From NCBI GenBank assembly GCA_049642725.1, contig JBARPC010000015.1, forward strand, positions 1 through 34,040: a stretch of DNA of 34,040 nucleotides. The letters are read 5' to 3'. This document shows positions 1-7,479 of the stretch, piece by piece. Source of the DNA: JAGLYZ01 sp049642725 (GTDB lineage: Bacteria; Patescibacteriota; Minisyncoccia; Minisyncoccales; JAGMDC01). Made by a program: the position numbers and the translations under genes. The notes below the pieces were generated by a model. The model was not told the DNA's origin. It saw only the letters and a program-made list of their open reading frames with translations, and searched no databases. Within the stretch, counting starts at the first letter, position 1. Every line of letters starts with the position of its first letter.

Positions 1-16
1 TAAACGCCCATAATTT

Positions 17-1153
17 TTATTTTCTTATCTCAGAAATTCGCTTTATTCCATCTCTGCCCATCATTTCTTTTATTCCTTGGCTTATCTCTCGGAAAAAGAA
101 CGGACCCTTCCAGATATTATAGACGAAACCCGTATATATTTGTATCAAGCTCGCTCCTGCCTTGAACATTTCGTAAGCATTTCCAGCATCAGAGATTCCT
201 CCTGCGCCCACAATAGTTATTTTGCCTTCGGTATATTCACTGACGTATTCCACTGTGTTAATTGCTTTCCTGAAAAGTGGCTTTCCGCTCAAACCTCCTT
301 CTCTATTTCTATTGGGAGATTTTAATCCCTCCCTCAATAAACTGGTATTCACAGCGATTATGCCGTCAACATTAAGCTCAAGACAAACATCTAATAATTT
401 ATCAAGTTTGTCTTTTTCGTCGTCAGGCGAGATTTTCACTAAAAAGGGCTTTTTACTAATTCCTGTTTGTCTTGCAAGCTCTGTAATCTCTCCTTGAATA
501 GCAGAAATAACATCGCTGAAATATTCTTCTTCTCGAAGTTCGCACATACCCGGCATATGTGGACAGCTGAAATTACCCGTAAAAAAGCTTACAACAGGGC
601 AACGATATAACTTTTGTAAACAGAGAATATAATCGTTAGCCGCTTTTTCTATTGGAGTGTCTATGCCTTTGCCAATATTGACTCCTACCGGAATCAAAGG
701 TTTTTTTATTTTTATCAATCGTCTTGCTACAGCGTCTGCTCCATCGTTGGGGAAACCCATTTTATTGATTAACGCCTTGTCTTGTTCAAGATACCAAATA
801 CGTGGTTGCTCAAAACCTATTTGAGGACCTGGAGTTGTCGTACCAATTTCGTGAAAGCCGACGTTTAAAACAGAGATTCCACGAACAGCTTTTCCATTTT
901 TATCAAGCCCGGCAGCAAGTCCTATAGGAGTCGGAAAATCAAGTCCCCAAAACTTTTGCTCCAATGCAGGGTCTTTGAAAGTTAAAATTCTCTCAATTGC
1001 TTTGGCAAATCTTTCTCTTTCTCCAATCCAATGGAGCCCTGATAAAAACGCCTTATGTAATTTCTCTGGATCATTATGCACGGCTTTCAGTAAAAACGGC
1101 CTTATCACTTTTCCATAAATTATTTCTCCTATCTCTGCTGATTTCCTTTCCAT
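17..1153 (-). CDS. pyrD: Dihydroorotate dehydrogenase, class 2-like, with a Cys at the catalytic-base position
   Basis: It oxidises dihydroorotate to orotate in de novo UMP synthesis, using FMN. The 378-aa length and the helical N-terminal extension of about 60 residues are typical of membrane-associated, quinone-using class 2 enzymes. Visible family blocks are IGLAAGLDKNG (77-87), VGVNIGK (156-162), GNFSCPHMPG (193-202), LVKISPD (about 228-234), AVNT (about 267-270) and VGAGGI (about 314-319). At the catalytic-base position class 2 enzymes carry Ser (NxSSPNTPG), but here Cys197 occupies it, as in class 1 enzymes, and the following Asn is His. The ATG lies 3 nt after the upstream dihydroorotase stop, and its GAGGAGG Shine-Dalgarno sequence is inside the last codons of that gene, so the two are probably translationally coupled. 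Function is confident; electron acceptor class is less so. Confidence 0.93.
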   Translation of the reverse strand: MERKSAEIGEIIYGKVIRPFLLKAVHNDPEKLHKAFLSGLHWIGERERFAKAIERILTFKDPALEQKFWGLDFPTPIGLAAGLDKNGKAVRGISVLNVGFHEIGTTTPGPQIGFEQPRIWYLEQDKALINKMGFPNDGADAVARRLIKIKKPLIPVGVNIGKGIDTPIEKAANDYILCLQKLYRCPVVSFFTGNFSCPHMPGMCELREEEYFSDVISAIQGEITELARQTGISKKPFLVKISPDDEKDKLDKLLDVCLELNVDGIIAVNTSLLREGLKSPNRNREGGLSGKPLFRKAINTVEYVSEYTEGKITIVGAGGISDAGNAYEMFKAGASLIQIYTGFVYNIWKGPFFFREISQGIKEMMGRDGIKRISEIRK

Positions 1154-1156
1154 TTT

Positions 1157-2206
1157 TTACTTAACCTCCTCGTTTATCTCTCCAATTCCTTTAAACTTTT
1201 CTCCGAATGCTTTTATAATATTGTGATAAGTCAATCGTTCTATTTGTTCCCAGGATAATCCCTCTTCGTTCAGCCGAGTCAGAATCTGACCGTATAAAGA
1301 AAAGTCGGCAATTCCTGATAGATATTGTGGTTTTAACTTTTCTTTCAAAGTATGCGGTGCGTAGTCAGTAGCGAGCCAGAGCCAATCAACTTCTTTTTGA
1401 ACTAACTGTATTACTTTTTCTCTCAACTCTTCTACTGCTGGTAATGTACTCAATGGCGGATTAACTTTAAGCATTAATCCTTCATTTCTGGCGTACATTC
1501 TATTTAACTCAACCATATTTAGTTCACTAAGTAAGAGATGGTGGGGAGTTACCTCGCCGCTGATATCTAAACCGTTTTCTCTTGCCTGTTGAACTATAGA
1601 TAATGTCTCTGGTTGAGAGATATGGCAGATATGAAGATGCCCGGAAAAATTTGTTTCTTTGGCAAATTTTATCTGGTCTTTTACTGACTCTATTTCTGCT
1701 TTTGGAGGTCTAGCCAAATTATGAGACCAAGGTATTTTCGGATCCCATAATTTTGGCCTTAACTCTTTTTGTTTCTCACAATGAACCGCTAAAACTCCCT
1801 GATAATCCAAATCTGCTGTAAGCGCTTGATAAATCATCTTTTGTTTTCTCTCACTATTTACACCCAAGGCATTAGTAGTTGGTCCGGCATATAGCTTTAT
1901 ACCCAGCACTTCTGGAATTTCTCTTACTGCTTTCACTGCTTCCTCTATTTGGTCTCTATTTGGAATCATGCCTATCCAAAGAAAATATTTTACTAATGGT
2001 TTCTCTTTTACTGCTGTTTCTAATCTTCTAATAGCGCTCTTTCTCAACAGTATTGGCGGAATAGTATTTGGCATATCGCCCACTGCGATTATTCTTTGCT
2101 TTGCTGCTTTTTCAGAACCACCCCTAATTGTCTCTTTATAATCCTCTTCCCAATCCCGAAAATGGACATGGGTGTCTATACATTTTATATTCGGTCTATC
2201 ATTCAT
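1157..2206 (-). CDS. pyrC: Dihydroorotase (amidohydrolase family)
   Basis: It converts carbamoyl-aspartate to dihydroorotate, the step before the neighbouring PyrD. Metal ligands of the amidohydrolase fold are visible: CIDTHVHFRD near the N-terminus (HxH), GIKLYAGP carrying the probable carboxylated Lys, AVHCE, LHICHIS and the catalytic Asp in ATDYAPH. VGDMPNT is typical of type I dihydroorotases. I start at the ATG at 2206 rather than the in-frame GTG at 2215, because GAGGTG sits 6 nt before the ATG. The resulting protein of about 349 aa is shorter than the usual ~420, mainly because the N-terminal composite beta domain is minimal. First gene of a two-gene operon with pyrD. Other cyclic amidohydrolases are possible, but the pairing with pyrD makes dihydroorotase much more likely. 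Confidence 0.92.
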   Translation of the reverse strand: MNDRPNIKCIDTHVHFRDWEEDYKETIRGGSEKAAKQRIIAVGDMPNTIPPILLRKSAIRRLETAVKEKPLVKYFLWIGMIPNRDQIEEAVKAVREIPEVLGIKLYAGPTTNALGVNSERKQKMIYQALTADLDYQGVLAVHCEKQKELRPKLWDPKIPWSHNLARPPKAEIESVKDQIKFAKETNFSGHLHICHISQPETLSIVQQARENGLDISGEVTPHHLLLSELNMVELNRMYARNEGLMLKVNPPLSTLPAVEELREKVIQLVQKEVDWLWLATDYAPHTLKEKLKPQYLSGIADFSLYGQILTRLNEEGLSWEQIERLTYHNIIKAFGEKFKGIGEINEEVK

Positions 2207-2225
2207 TTTTATCACCTCTTTTTTT

Positions 2226-2274
2226 CAGCCAAGCGGGATATTGAATTTGAAAAGAACCTCTTTTCCGCTTGCTG
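2226..2274 (-). promoter_or_regulatory. Structured leader of the pyrC-pyrD mRNA
   Basis: Read on the minus strand, CAGCAAGCGG (2274-2265) pairs with CCGCTTGGCTG (2236-2226) with one bulged G. Inside it, GAAAAGA/TCTTTTC forms a 7-bp hairpin with a 3-nt loop (2265-2249). The structure begins within a few bases of the predicted transcription start and ends 7 A's before the Shine-Dalgarno sequence. No U-tract follows, so it is not an intrinsic terminator. Translational control or mRNA stability is more plausible. Confidence 0.5.
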
Positions 2275-2279
2275 TATTT

Positions 2280-2307
2280 TTCTTATCAAATTACAGAGAT
2301 ATGTCAA
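2280..2307 (-). promoter_or_regulatory. Promoter of pyrC-pyrD
   Basis: TTGACA (2307-2302) lies 16 nt upstream of TAAGAA (2285-2280), which carries a TGA extended -10. The -35 is perfect and the -10 is weak. Predicted start is near 2273, at the base of the leader structure. Confidence 0.5.
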
Positions 2308-2315
2308 CAAAAAAG

Positions 2316-3566
2316 TCAGGAACTAAGCTTCTTTATTTTGCTTTCGTCTTTAATAATGGTTAGTTTGATTTTTAGTTCTTTTAATCGCTCTTTAGCGCCA
2401 GGGCCTATTTTTTGAGTAATGACTTCATCTGGATTAAGCGATTTGACAAATCTCATACCGCCACCCATTCCTTCTTCAAAAAAAGGATTTTTTACTATCT
2501 GTTTTTGTAAAACGCTCTCCTCCTTTTTGTCAATTACTAAATATTCCGGCGCTCCAAAATCTGAATAAGGTTTTCCGTCTCTAAAAGGAATAACTATTCT
2601 ATAACCTTTTTTTTCTGGGCCTAAAGATGCAAATCGCTCGCGAAAACCAATCCCTCTTCCCCATCTTGACTTAATAAATCCCTGCCTTGTTTTATGGGAT
2701 TCAACCTGAATAACCACATATTTTAAATTTTTGATTTTAGCCAATAAATCATTTTGTAATTTTTTAGACACTTCATCTGCCTCTTCTACTTTCAAACGAG
2801 CATCCAGCTTAATAGTGATTTCTGCGGAAATGACTGGCCCGATTTTTCTTGTTTTTAAGGAAGTTAAAGAAATATTTTCTGCCTGGCAATATTGCTTAAT
2901 AATTTCCTCTGCTTTTTTGTCTATAATTCCTAATAAATTATCAACTACCTCCCTGCCTAAGCCATAGCTCTCTTTTAAAATATACATACCAATAAAAATA
3001 GCAATCAATCCATCAGCATATAAAAAATAACCTGAACCAAAAGAAGCAATCAACAAGCCAGCCAAAACACCTACTGAAGAAATGGCATCAGCCCTGGAAT
3101 GTTCGGCATCAGCAATTAAAGCCAGCGAATCTTCCTTGCGACCATATTTTAATTTTAAACGAGCCATAAGCTCATTTAGAAATATGGAAAAAACTACAAC
3201 TATAATTCCTATTGAACTTAATTCAATAATATTCTTATTTAAAATACTCTCTACTCCATCATACATAATCCATATACCTGCAATAACTAAAAGCAGAACA
3301 ACGCCTAATCCGCTTAGAGTTTCTGCAGCATAATGGCCATAAGGATGCTCTTTATCAGCCGGTTTTTTAGCAATTTTAATTCCAATAAAAACACCTAAAG
3401 AAGAAATAAAATCAGTAATAGAATGAATACCATCAGCCACTAAAGCAGCGCTGTTAATCAAAGAACCAACTATTAGTTTAATAGCTCCTAAAAAAATATT
3501 AGCGAAAATGCTAAAAACTGATATTGATTCTTTATCCATATTGAACATTTTAATCTTATTAAGCAC
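2316..3566 (-). CDS. Cation diffusion facilitator (CDF) transporter with C-terminal NifX/NifB-like domain
   Basis: This is an inner-membrane divalent metal/proton antiporter. Residues ~12-205 hold about six membrane segments. The two transport-site motifs of the CDF family are present: H48-SIT-D52 in TM2 and H156-SRA-D160 in TM5, plus the cytoplasmic HPYGHYAAE loop. A cytoplasmic regulatory region follows (~210-290). Residues ~300-410 (RIVIPFRDGKPYSDFGAPEY, then GMGGGMRFVKSLNPDEVIT) look like the dinitrogenase Fe-Mo cofactor-binding (NifX/NifB-type) fold. Such fusions occur in some archaea and bacteria and may sense or bind a metal. The gene overlaps ychF by 8 nt, implying coupled translation. 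The metal cannot be inferred. ATGs at codons 7 and 10 are alternative starts. Confidence 0.88.
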   Translation of the reverse strand: MLNKIKMFNMDKESISVFSIFANIFLGAIKLIVGSLINSAALVADGIHSITDFISSLGVFIGIKIAKKPADKEHPYGHYAAETLSGLGVVLLLVIAGIWIMYDGVESILNKNIIELSSIGIIVVVFSIFLNELMARLKLKYGRKEDSLALIADAEHSRADAISSVGVLAGLLIASFGSGYFLYADGLIAIFIGMYILKESYGLGREVVDNLLGIIDKKAEEIIKQYCQAENISLTSLKTRKIGPVISAEITIKLDARLKVEEADEVSKKLQNDLLAKIKNLKYVVIQVESHKTRQGFIKSRWGRGIGFRERFASLGPEKKGYRIVIPFRDGKPYSDFGAPEYLVIDKKEESVLQKQIVKNPFFEEGMGGGMRFVKSLNPDEVITQKIGPGAKERLKELKIKLTIIKDESKIKKLSS

Positions 3567-4626
3567 TGCTTTTGATTTCTATTACATCGCCGTCTTGGAC
3601 AATATAATCCTTTCCTTCTGTCCTAATTAAACCTTTTTCTCTCGCCTTACTAAATCCGCCGACACCAACCAGCTCCTGCCAGCTAATTACTTCCGCTTTG
3701 ATAAAATGTTTTTCAAAATCACTATGGATTACACCTCCTGCCTGCGGCGCTTTTCCTTCTCTCTTTAAAGTCCAAGCGCGAGTCTCATCTGGACCAGTAG
3801 TAAAAAAATTTATCAAGCCAAGCAATTTATAGCATTCTTTTATTAAACTGTTTATTTTTAGTTCTTTAGGCAAATCAAATTCTTTTCTCTCTTCAGAAGA
3901 TAAATCCGCGGCATCAAACTCTGTCAAGATATCAATAACTAAAAATGGCCAGTTCTTTTTCTGAAAAACTTCTTTCATTTCTTCAGGAACTTCTTTTTCA
4001 GAACCGTTTAATAAATATAATCTTGGTTTTAAGGTCAATAATTGATAGTAATTTAATTTTTTCTTTTCTTCGCTGTCCCAGTTTTGTTCGCCTAAGAGTT
4101 TGTTTTCCAGTAGAATTTTTTGCGCTTTTTTCAAAATCTCTATTTCTTTTTTTGCTTCTTTCTTTTCTGCCCTGGCATCTTTTTCTAAATCTTCAATCCT
4201 TTTCTCCAGCATTTCCAAATCCTTCAAAGCCATTTCTGTGTCTAAAATTTCTTTTTCTCTTAAAACATCAACTTCTGCTTGGGTATTAACAACTTTTTCA
4301 TTCTGAAAAAAGCGCAAAATATAAACTATGGCATCTGTTTCCCTGATGTTGGCTAAAAATTTATTGCCCAGTCCTTCTCCTTTGTTGGCTCCCTTTACCA
4401 AACCAGCAATATCAACAAATTCTACTGTTGCATAAATCTTTTTCTTAGAGTTTGTCAATTCAGCTAATTTATCCACTCTTTTGTCAGGTACAGCAACAAC
4501 ACCTATATTAGGATTAATAGTGCAAAAAGGATAATTAGAACGGTCAACTTGTTTTTTAGTAATGGCTTGGAATAGAGTTGACTTGCCTACATTGGGTAAA
4601 CCAACAATCCCTATGGATAAAGACAT
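3559..4626 (-). CDS. ychF: Redox-regulated ATPase YchF (OLA1/Obg-HflX superfamily)
   Basis: A universal ribosome-associated P-loop ATPase. Walker A is GLPNVGKST (9-17), followed by the switch segment NYPFCTINPN and DIAGLVKGANKGEGLGNKFL. The G4 position reads LLNGSE instead of NKxD, the known hallmark of YchF, which binds ATP rather than GTP. A coiled coil spans ~125-185. The C-terminal TGS domain shows INFFTTGPDETRAW and AGGVIHSDFEKHFIKAE. At 355 aa it is full length. No Shine-Dalgarno sequence is seen before the ATG. A TATAAA sits 8 nt upstream, so it may be expressed from a nearly leaderless transcript as well as by readthrough from the PocR-domain gene 34 nt upstream. It overlaps the CDF transporter gene. 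Confidence 0.96.
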   Translation of the reverse strand: MSLSIGIVGLPNVGKSTLFQAITKKQVDRSNYPFCTINPNIGVVAVPDKRVDKLAELTNSKKKIYATVEFVDIAGLVKGANKGEGLGNKFLANIRETDAIVYILRFFQNEKVVNTQAEVDVLREKEILDTEMALKDLEMLEKRIEDLEKDARAEKKEAKKEIEILKKAQKILLENKLLGEQNWDSEEKKKLNYYQLLTLKPRLYLLNGSEKEVPEEMKEVFQKKNWPFLVIDILTEFDAADLSSEERKEFDLPKELKINSLIKECYKLLGLINFFTTGPDETRAWTLKREGKAPQAGGVIHSDFEKHFIKAEVISWQELVGVGGFSKAREKGLIRTEGKDYIVQDGDVIEIKSSA

Positions 4627-4660
4627 AGGTAATTTTTATAGTGAAAACAAAAAATTTTTA

Positions 4661-5215
4661 TTATTGAAAGACCTCTTTTAAGGCGGTTTCTTCGGCTAAA
4701 ATTCCCATCAGTTTTGCTAACCATACGGCTCTCTTTTTCATCTCCTCTTCGGTAACCGGTTCAATTTCATCCACTGCCGCTTTTAGAAAATCTTCTCTGT
4801 CTGCTACCCCTAATTCACCTGCTATCTTAGCGAATTTTTCTCTTAATTCGCTTTCTTGTTCTCCTTTCTCGTATCTCCCTCCACAGCCAGTGATAGAACC
4901 AACTATCTCGCCACCAACCTTAATTGGAACCCATAAAGAAGCATAACCAGCATGGCAATCCATAAAAGCCGGCTCTTTTTGGGTCTTTATTAAACTTAAA
5001 GCCATTTTATAAGCTTCCTCACATTTCTTTTTCCCCTCTGCTGTTCCCATAATTATTTTACAAACCCTTTGAGCGCCGCTCATTTCAGTTACTAAGCTTC
5101 CATCTCTGTCTGTTGTTACAATCTGGGCTCCAACACTTTCAGCAAAATCATCCTGCAGCTTTTGAAGGTTCTTTAAAAACCATTGAGCTTCTTCTGAAAT
5201 ATTATCTTTTGGCAT
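4661..5215 (-). CDS. PocR-type sensory domain protein
   Basis: A 184-aa soluble protein that is essentially one PocR ligand-binding domain. Matches to the pattern are the N-terminal helix and FAESVGAQIVTTDRDGSLVTEM, the Cys residues in RVCKIIMGTAEGKKKCEEAY, the central MDCHAGYASLWVPIKVGGE, and IVGSITGCGGRYE. The domain is related to PAS folds and in other proteins binds small ligands or a metal/FeS centre through these Cys residues. No DNA-binding or kinase domain is attached, so it would have to act on a partner. A TATACT at 5274-5269 and a GACCTTT element lie upstream. The product class is confident; the ligand is unknown. Confidence 0.8.
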   Translation of the reverse strand: MPKDNISEEAQWFLKNLQKLQDDFAESVGAQIVTTDRDGSLVTEMSGAQRVCKIIMGTAEGKKKCEEAYKMALSLIKTQKEPAFMDCHAGYASLWVPIKVGGEIVGSITGCGGRYEKGEQESELREKFAKIAGELGVADREDFLKAAVDEIEPVTEEEMKKRAVWLAKLMGILAEETALKEVFQ

Positions 5216-5252
5216 AATTAAAAATTATAAAATTTAAAATAACGCGACCTTT

Positions 5253-5321
5253 ACCCCCACACCAAACGAGTATAAATTTTATTTATTCGCCCGTAGCGCA
5301 ATGTTCGTTTGGTGTGGGGGT
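5253..5321. repeat. 17-bp perfect inverted repeat with CCCCCACACCA arms
   Basis: ACCCCCACACCAAACGA (5253-5269) and its exact reverse complement (5305-5321) flank a 35-nt loop, between the divergent PocR and lipoprotein genes. The outer 11 bases of each arm (CCCCCACACCA) recur in the hairpin in front of the ECF sigma gene at 15505-15542. Neither side has a convincing U-tract, so I do not call it a terminator. Confidence 0.85.
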
Positions 5322-5363
5322 TTATATTATTTTATCATAATATTAAAACTAAAACAATCAACC

Positions 5364-5391
5364 TTGATTTTATACGAAAATATGATATAAT
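5364..5391 (+). promoter_or_regulatory. Promoter of the plus-strand lipoprotein gene
   Basis: TTGATT (5364-5369), 16 nt, TATAAT (5386-5391). The ATG at 5399 begins 7 nt after the -10 box, about where transcription should start, and no Shine-Dalgarno sequence is visible. The mRNA is therefore probably leaderless. Confidence 0.7.
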
Positions 5392-5398
5392 ATCTTAT

Positions 5399-6571
5399 AT
5401 GAAATCAATTCTTACTATTATTGCTATTATTATTGTCTTAATTGTCATTATTGCTTGCGAACAGGGTCCAAAAGATAGATTGGCTGATTTTGGACTGGCA
5501 AATATTCTTCAATCTCAAGAAAGCGTTTCTCCAAAACAAGCTTCAGAAAAAAAATCCCTTGAGAAAACTCCTGAACCAACAGAAAAAGATAAAACTGAAG
5601 AGCCGCCTATTTTTATTAATACCTATATCACTGCTGGTCCCGAGCAAGGAGAAATAATAGAAGGAACAGATAGGATTACTTTTGAATTTGAAGCAAAAAT
5701 TTATCCAGAAGAAAACAAAGAGAGGATATTCTTTGAAACAAAAGTTGAAGGGTTAGATGATGACTGGAAAAAAACTTATTCCCAAAAAAGGACAGTTAAG
5801 TTTCCTCCGGGTTATCAGGAATATACTTTTTTAGTCCGGGCAAAAATTCAAGATTCAGCTAAAATAACCTCAGCCAAAAGAACTTTTATTATAAACAATT
5901 CTCCTTATTTCGGCAAAATAAAAATCTCAAATGTAAAAACAGAAACCTCTTCCAGCCCATCTTTAATAACCCTAAGAACTTATCTTCAACAAGATGAAAA
6001 AATTAATATCACTGACTGGCAGATTAAAGGAAAGAAAGGGAAATTTCTTATTACTCAAGGGATAGAAAAATTTCATCCTAATTATCAAAAACCAATTGAA
6101 AATATTATGATAAAAAAGGGTGATAAAATATATTTGTCTGGCAGCCAAAATCCTTTTGGAAGAAATAAAAATTTTCGGACTAATAAATGTTTAGGCTACT
6201 TTATCAATTATCGTTCTTTTCCCATTCCTATATCAAAAAACTGTCCTAAGCCAGAGAAAGAAGAGATTTTTTTTCTTAGTCCCTGCTGTAAAGAATTTAT
6301 TCTTGAACTAGGAAGATGTGAAATTCCTAATTACTCTAATAATTTAAGAATCTCGGTTGATTCAGAATGTGTTTCTTATCTTGTTGATAATTTAAATTAT
6401 GCCGGCTGTTATAGAAATTATTCTAAAGATGAAGATTTTTTGGAAAATAATTGGCATATTTATCTAAATAGAAACATTGTTGTTAGTAATGACTGGGATA
6501 CATTTTATCTGCGGGATGAAAACGGCCTTTTTGTAGATAAATATTCCTATGGCTATCCAGCTTGTAAATAA
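5399..6571 (+). CDS. Secreted lipoprotein with beta-sandwich domains
   Basis: A 390-aa exported protein and the only convincing protein gene on the plus strand. The start at 5399 gives a classic lipoprotein signal: MKS, a hydrophobic run, then IIAC with the lipidated Cys at 20. A longer reading from a TTG at 5309 would run through the inverted repeat and bury the signal. After a charged, Pro/Glu/Lys-rich linker (~35-70), residues ~75-165 resemble an Ig/fibronectin-like sandwich (RITFEFEAKIYP, YTFLVRAKI). The C-terminal half (ITDWQIKGKKGKFLI, IMIKKGDKIYLSG, DTFYLRDENGLFVDKYSYG) resembles lamin-tail-type domains of surface proteins. Eight or so Cys residues lie in the last 120 positions. Function unknown; probably an envelope or surface protein. 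Confidence 0.75.
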   Translation: MKSILTIIAIIIVLIVIIACEQGPKDRLADFGLANILQSQESVSPKQASEKKSLEKTPEPTEKDKTEEPPIFINTYITAGPEQGEIIEGTDRITFEFEAKIYPEENKERIFFETKVEGLDDDWKKTYSQKRTVKFPPGYQEYTFLVRAKIQDSAKITSAKRTFIINNSPYFGKIKISNVKTETSSSPSLITLRTYLQQDEKINITDWQIKGKKGKFLITQGIEKFHPNYQKPIENIMIKKGDKIYLSGSQNPFGRNKNFRTNKCLGYFINYRSFPIPISKNCPKPEKEEIFFLSPCCKEFILELGRCEIPNYSNNLRISVDSECVSYLVDNLNYAGCYRNYSKDEDFLENNWHIYLNRNIVVSNDWDTFYLRDENGLFVDKYSYGYPACK

Positions 6572-6621
6572 ATATCTGATTAAAAACACTTTTATAAAAT
6601 TAAAACAGAATTTTAACAATC

Positions 6622-7002
6622 CTAAAATTTAAATTTCTCGGCAAATTTTCCGATAATGGGAAGCGAAACTTGTTTGCCCTTCATAACATTAATTATCCCT
6701 ATAAGAGATAATATCACCCAGATAAACCAGCATATAAATCCAATAAACCATCCAAAAAATGGAATCCAGGCAATCAACATCGTGGCAACTTCAGCAATAA
6801 ATAAAACTAAGCCCTGCTTGGCATGAAATTGAGCAAAGGCATTATCTTTACACACAATCAACGGAACTAAAAAAAGAATGCCTATGTAACTAAGAATTAC
6901 CGTCAAATCTTTTTCTTTCTCTTTTTTTTCAGAGACCTGCTCTGGCTTATCAGATGAGGATGCGGAAGGCGGGTTGTAATTTTTTTGAGTAACTTCTTCC
7001 AT
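6622..7002 (-). CDS. DUF4870/Tic20-like small membrane protein
   Basis: A 126-aa protein with a charged, Ser/Pro/Lys-rich cytoplasmic N-terminus (~1-30) and three or four hydrophobic helices. The segments ILSYIGILFLVPLIV, FHAKQGLVLFIAEVATMLIA and ICWFIWVILSLIGIINVMKG match the DUF4870 pattern, in which an early helix is followed by FHxxQGL and a final helix by a small G-rich turn. The family has no established function. The gene stands alone, with a good sigma70-type promoter and its own leader. Confidence 0.8.
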   Translation of the reverse strand: MEEVTQKNYNPPSASSSDKPEQVSEKKEKEKDLTVILSYIGILFLVPLIVCKDNAFAQFHAKQGLVLFIAEVATMLIAWIPFFGWFIGFICWFIWVILSLIGIINVMKGKQVSLPIIGKFAEKFKF

Positions 7003-7065
7003 AAATTTAAAATAAATTTAATGTAATGAAGAACCTTTCGACCTTGACTTAAGGTCTTCGTTTTT

Positions 7066-7094
7066 ATTATATCAAACATTCCCCAATGGTTCAA
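7066..7094 (-). promoter_or_regulatory. Promoter of the DUF4870 gene
   Basis: TTGAAC (7094-7089), exactly 17 nt, TATAAT (7071-7066). The leader then contains GACCTTAAGTCAAGGTC (7056-7040), a small hairpin that includes the AAGGTC core found in other leaders here. Confidence 0.75.
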
Positions 7095-7098
7095 TATG

Positions 7099-7121
7099 AT
7101 CGCTTGAAAGGCGATTTTTTT
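7099..7121 (+). terminator. Plus-strand intrinsic terminator candidate
   Basis: ATCGC(T)/(A)GGCGAT with a short loop is followed by seven T's on the plus strand. No plus-strand gene ends nearby: the lipoprotein ends about 530 nt earlier, with a minus-strand gene between. It could limit antisense transcription. Stem is short. Confidence 0.4.
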
Positions 7122-7128
7122 CGTGGCC

Positions 7129-7163
7129 CCGCCAGCTAAACGCTGTTAGAGCCTGCTTGGCGG
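7129..7163. repeat. Dispersed intergenic repeat, copy A
   Basis: 7129-7158 matches the copy at 10941-10970 at about 26 of 30 positions (CCGCCA, then ACGCTGTTAGA, then CCTG) by my hand alignment. A weaker copy is at 12367-12396. Here CCGCCA (7129-7134) also pairs with TGGCGG (7158-7163), forming a hairpin just after the ferritin-like gene. Confidence 0.6.
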
Positions 7164-7164
7164 C

Positions 7165-7386
7165 TTAAAGTTCTTCTTTTTGAAATTTCTCTTCTTGAAT
7201 TTCGTCCAATTTTCTGATGAGCTTTGTTAATTCCGCAAAATGTTCTTTTTCGTCATCTCTAATATGCTCTAATATCTTTTTAACTTCCTCATTGTCAGTT
7301 TCTTCTATATGTTTCTGATATTGATTAATAGCTTGTAGTTCTCCTACTAAATCTTCTCTTAAATTGTTTAAAGTTTTATTGTCCAT
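7165..7386 (-). CDS. Encapsulated-ferritin (EncFtn)-like small protein
   Basis: A 73-aa, all-helical protein. GELQAINQYQKHI and EEVKKILEHIRDDEKEHFAE reproduce the encapsulin-associated ferritin pattern: E16, Y23, E46 and H49, with the 30-residue E-to-E and E-xx-H spacing expected for the di-iron site made between two subunits. EncFtn proteins act as ferroxidases and are usually cargo of encapsulin shells. No encapsulin gene is in this window, and the C-terminus (EEKFQKEEL) does not look like a typical encapsulin-targeting peptide. It may therefore work as a free oligomer or dock to a shell encoded elsewhere. Its promoter overlaps the terminator of the upstream gene. Confidence 0.75.
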   Translation of the reverse strand: MDNKTLNNLREDLVGELQAINQYQKHIEETDNEEVKKILEHIRDDEKEHFAELTKLIRKLDEIQEEKFQKEEL

Positions 7387-7430
7387 ATTTCTATATTATA
7401 AAATTATTCATATTTGACCTTTGTATTTCT

Positions 7431-7464
7431 ATTCTACCAAAAAACCGTCTTTCTGAATAGACGG
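7431..7464 (-). promoter_or_regulatory. Terminator of the upstream gene fused to the promoter of the ferritin-like gene
   Basis: On the minus strand, CCGTCT (7464-7459)/AGACGG (7450-7445) is a 6-bp hairpin followed by TTTTTT, which runs directly into the extended -10 TGGTAGAAT (7439-7431). The AAAGGTC heptamer (7422-7416) lies at about the transcription start, 29 nt before the ATG. Confidence 0.65.
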
Positions 7465-7479
7465 CAAATTATCCGCCAG

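Noticed and set aside
3945..4306. Plus-strand frames of 68-114 codons opposite ychF
   Set aside because: Phe/Ser/Leu-rich antisense shadows of a coiled-coil coding region; no start signals.
5309..5398. Longer start (TTG) for the lipoprotein
   Set aside because: These codons cover the right arm of the inverted repeat and the promoter; the ATG at 5399 gives a proper signal peptide with a lipobox.
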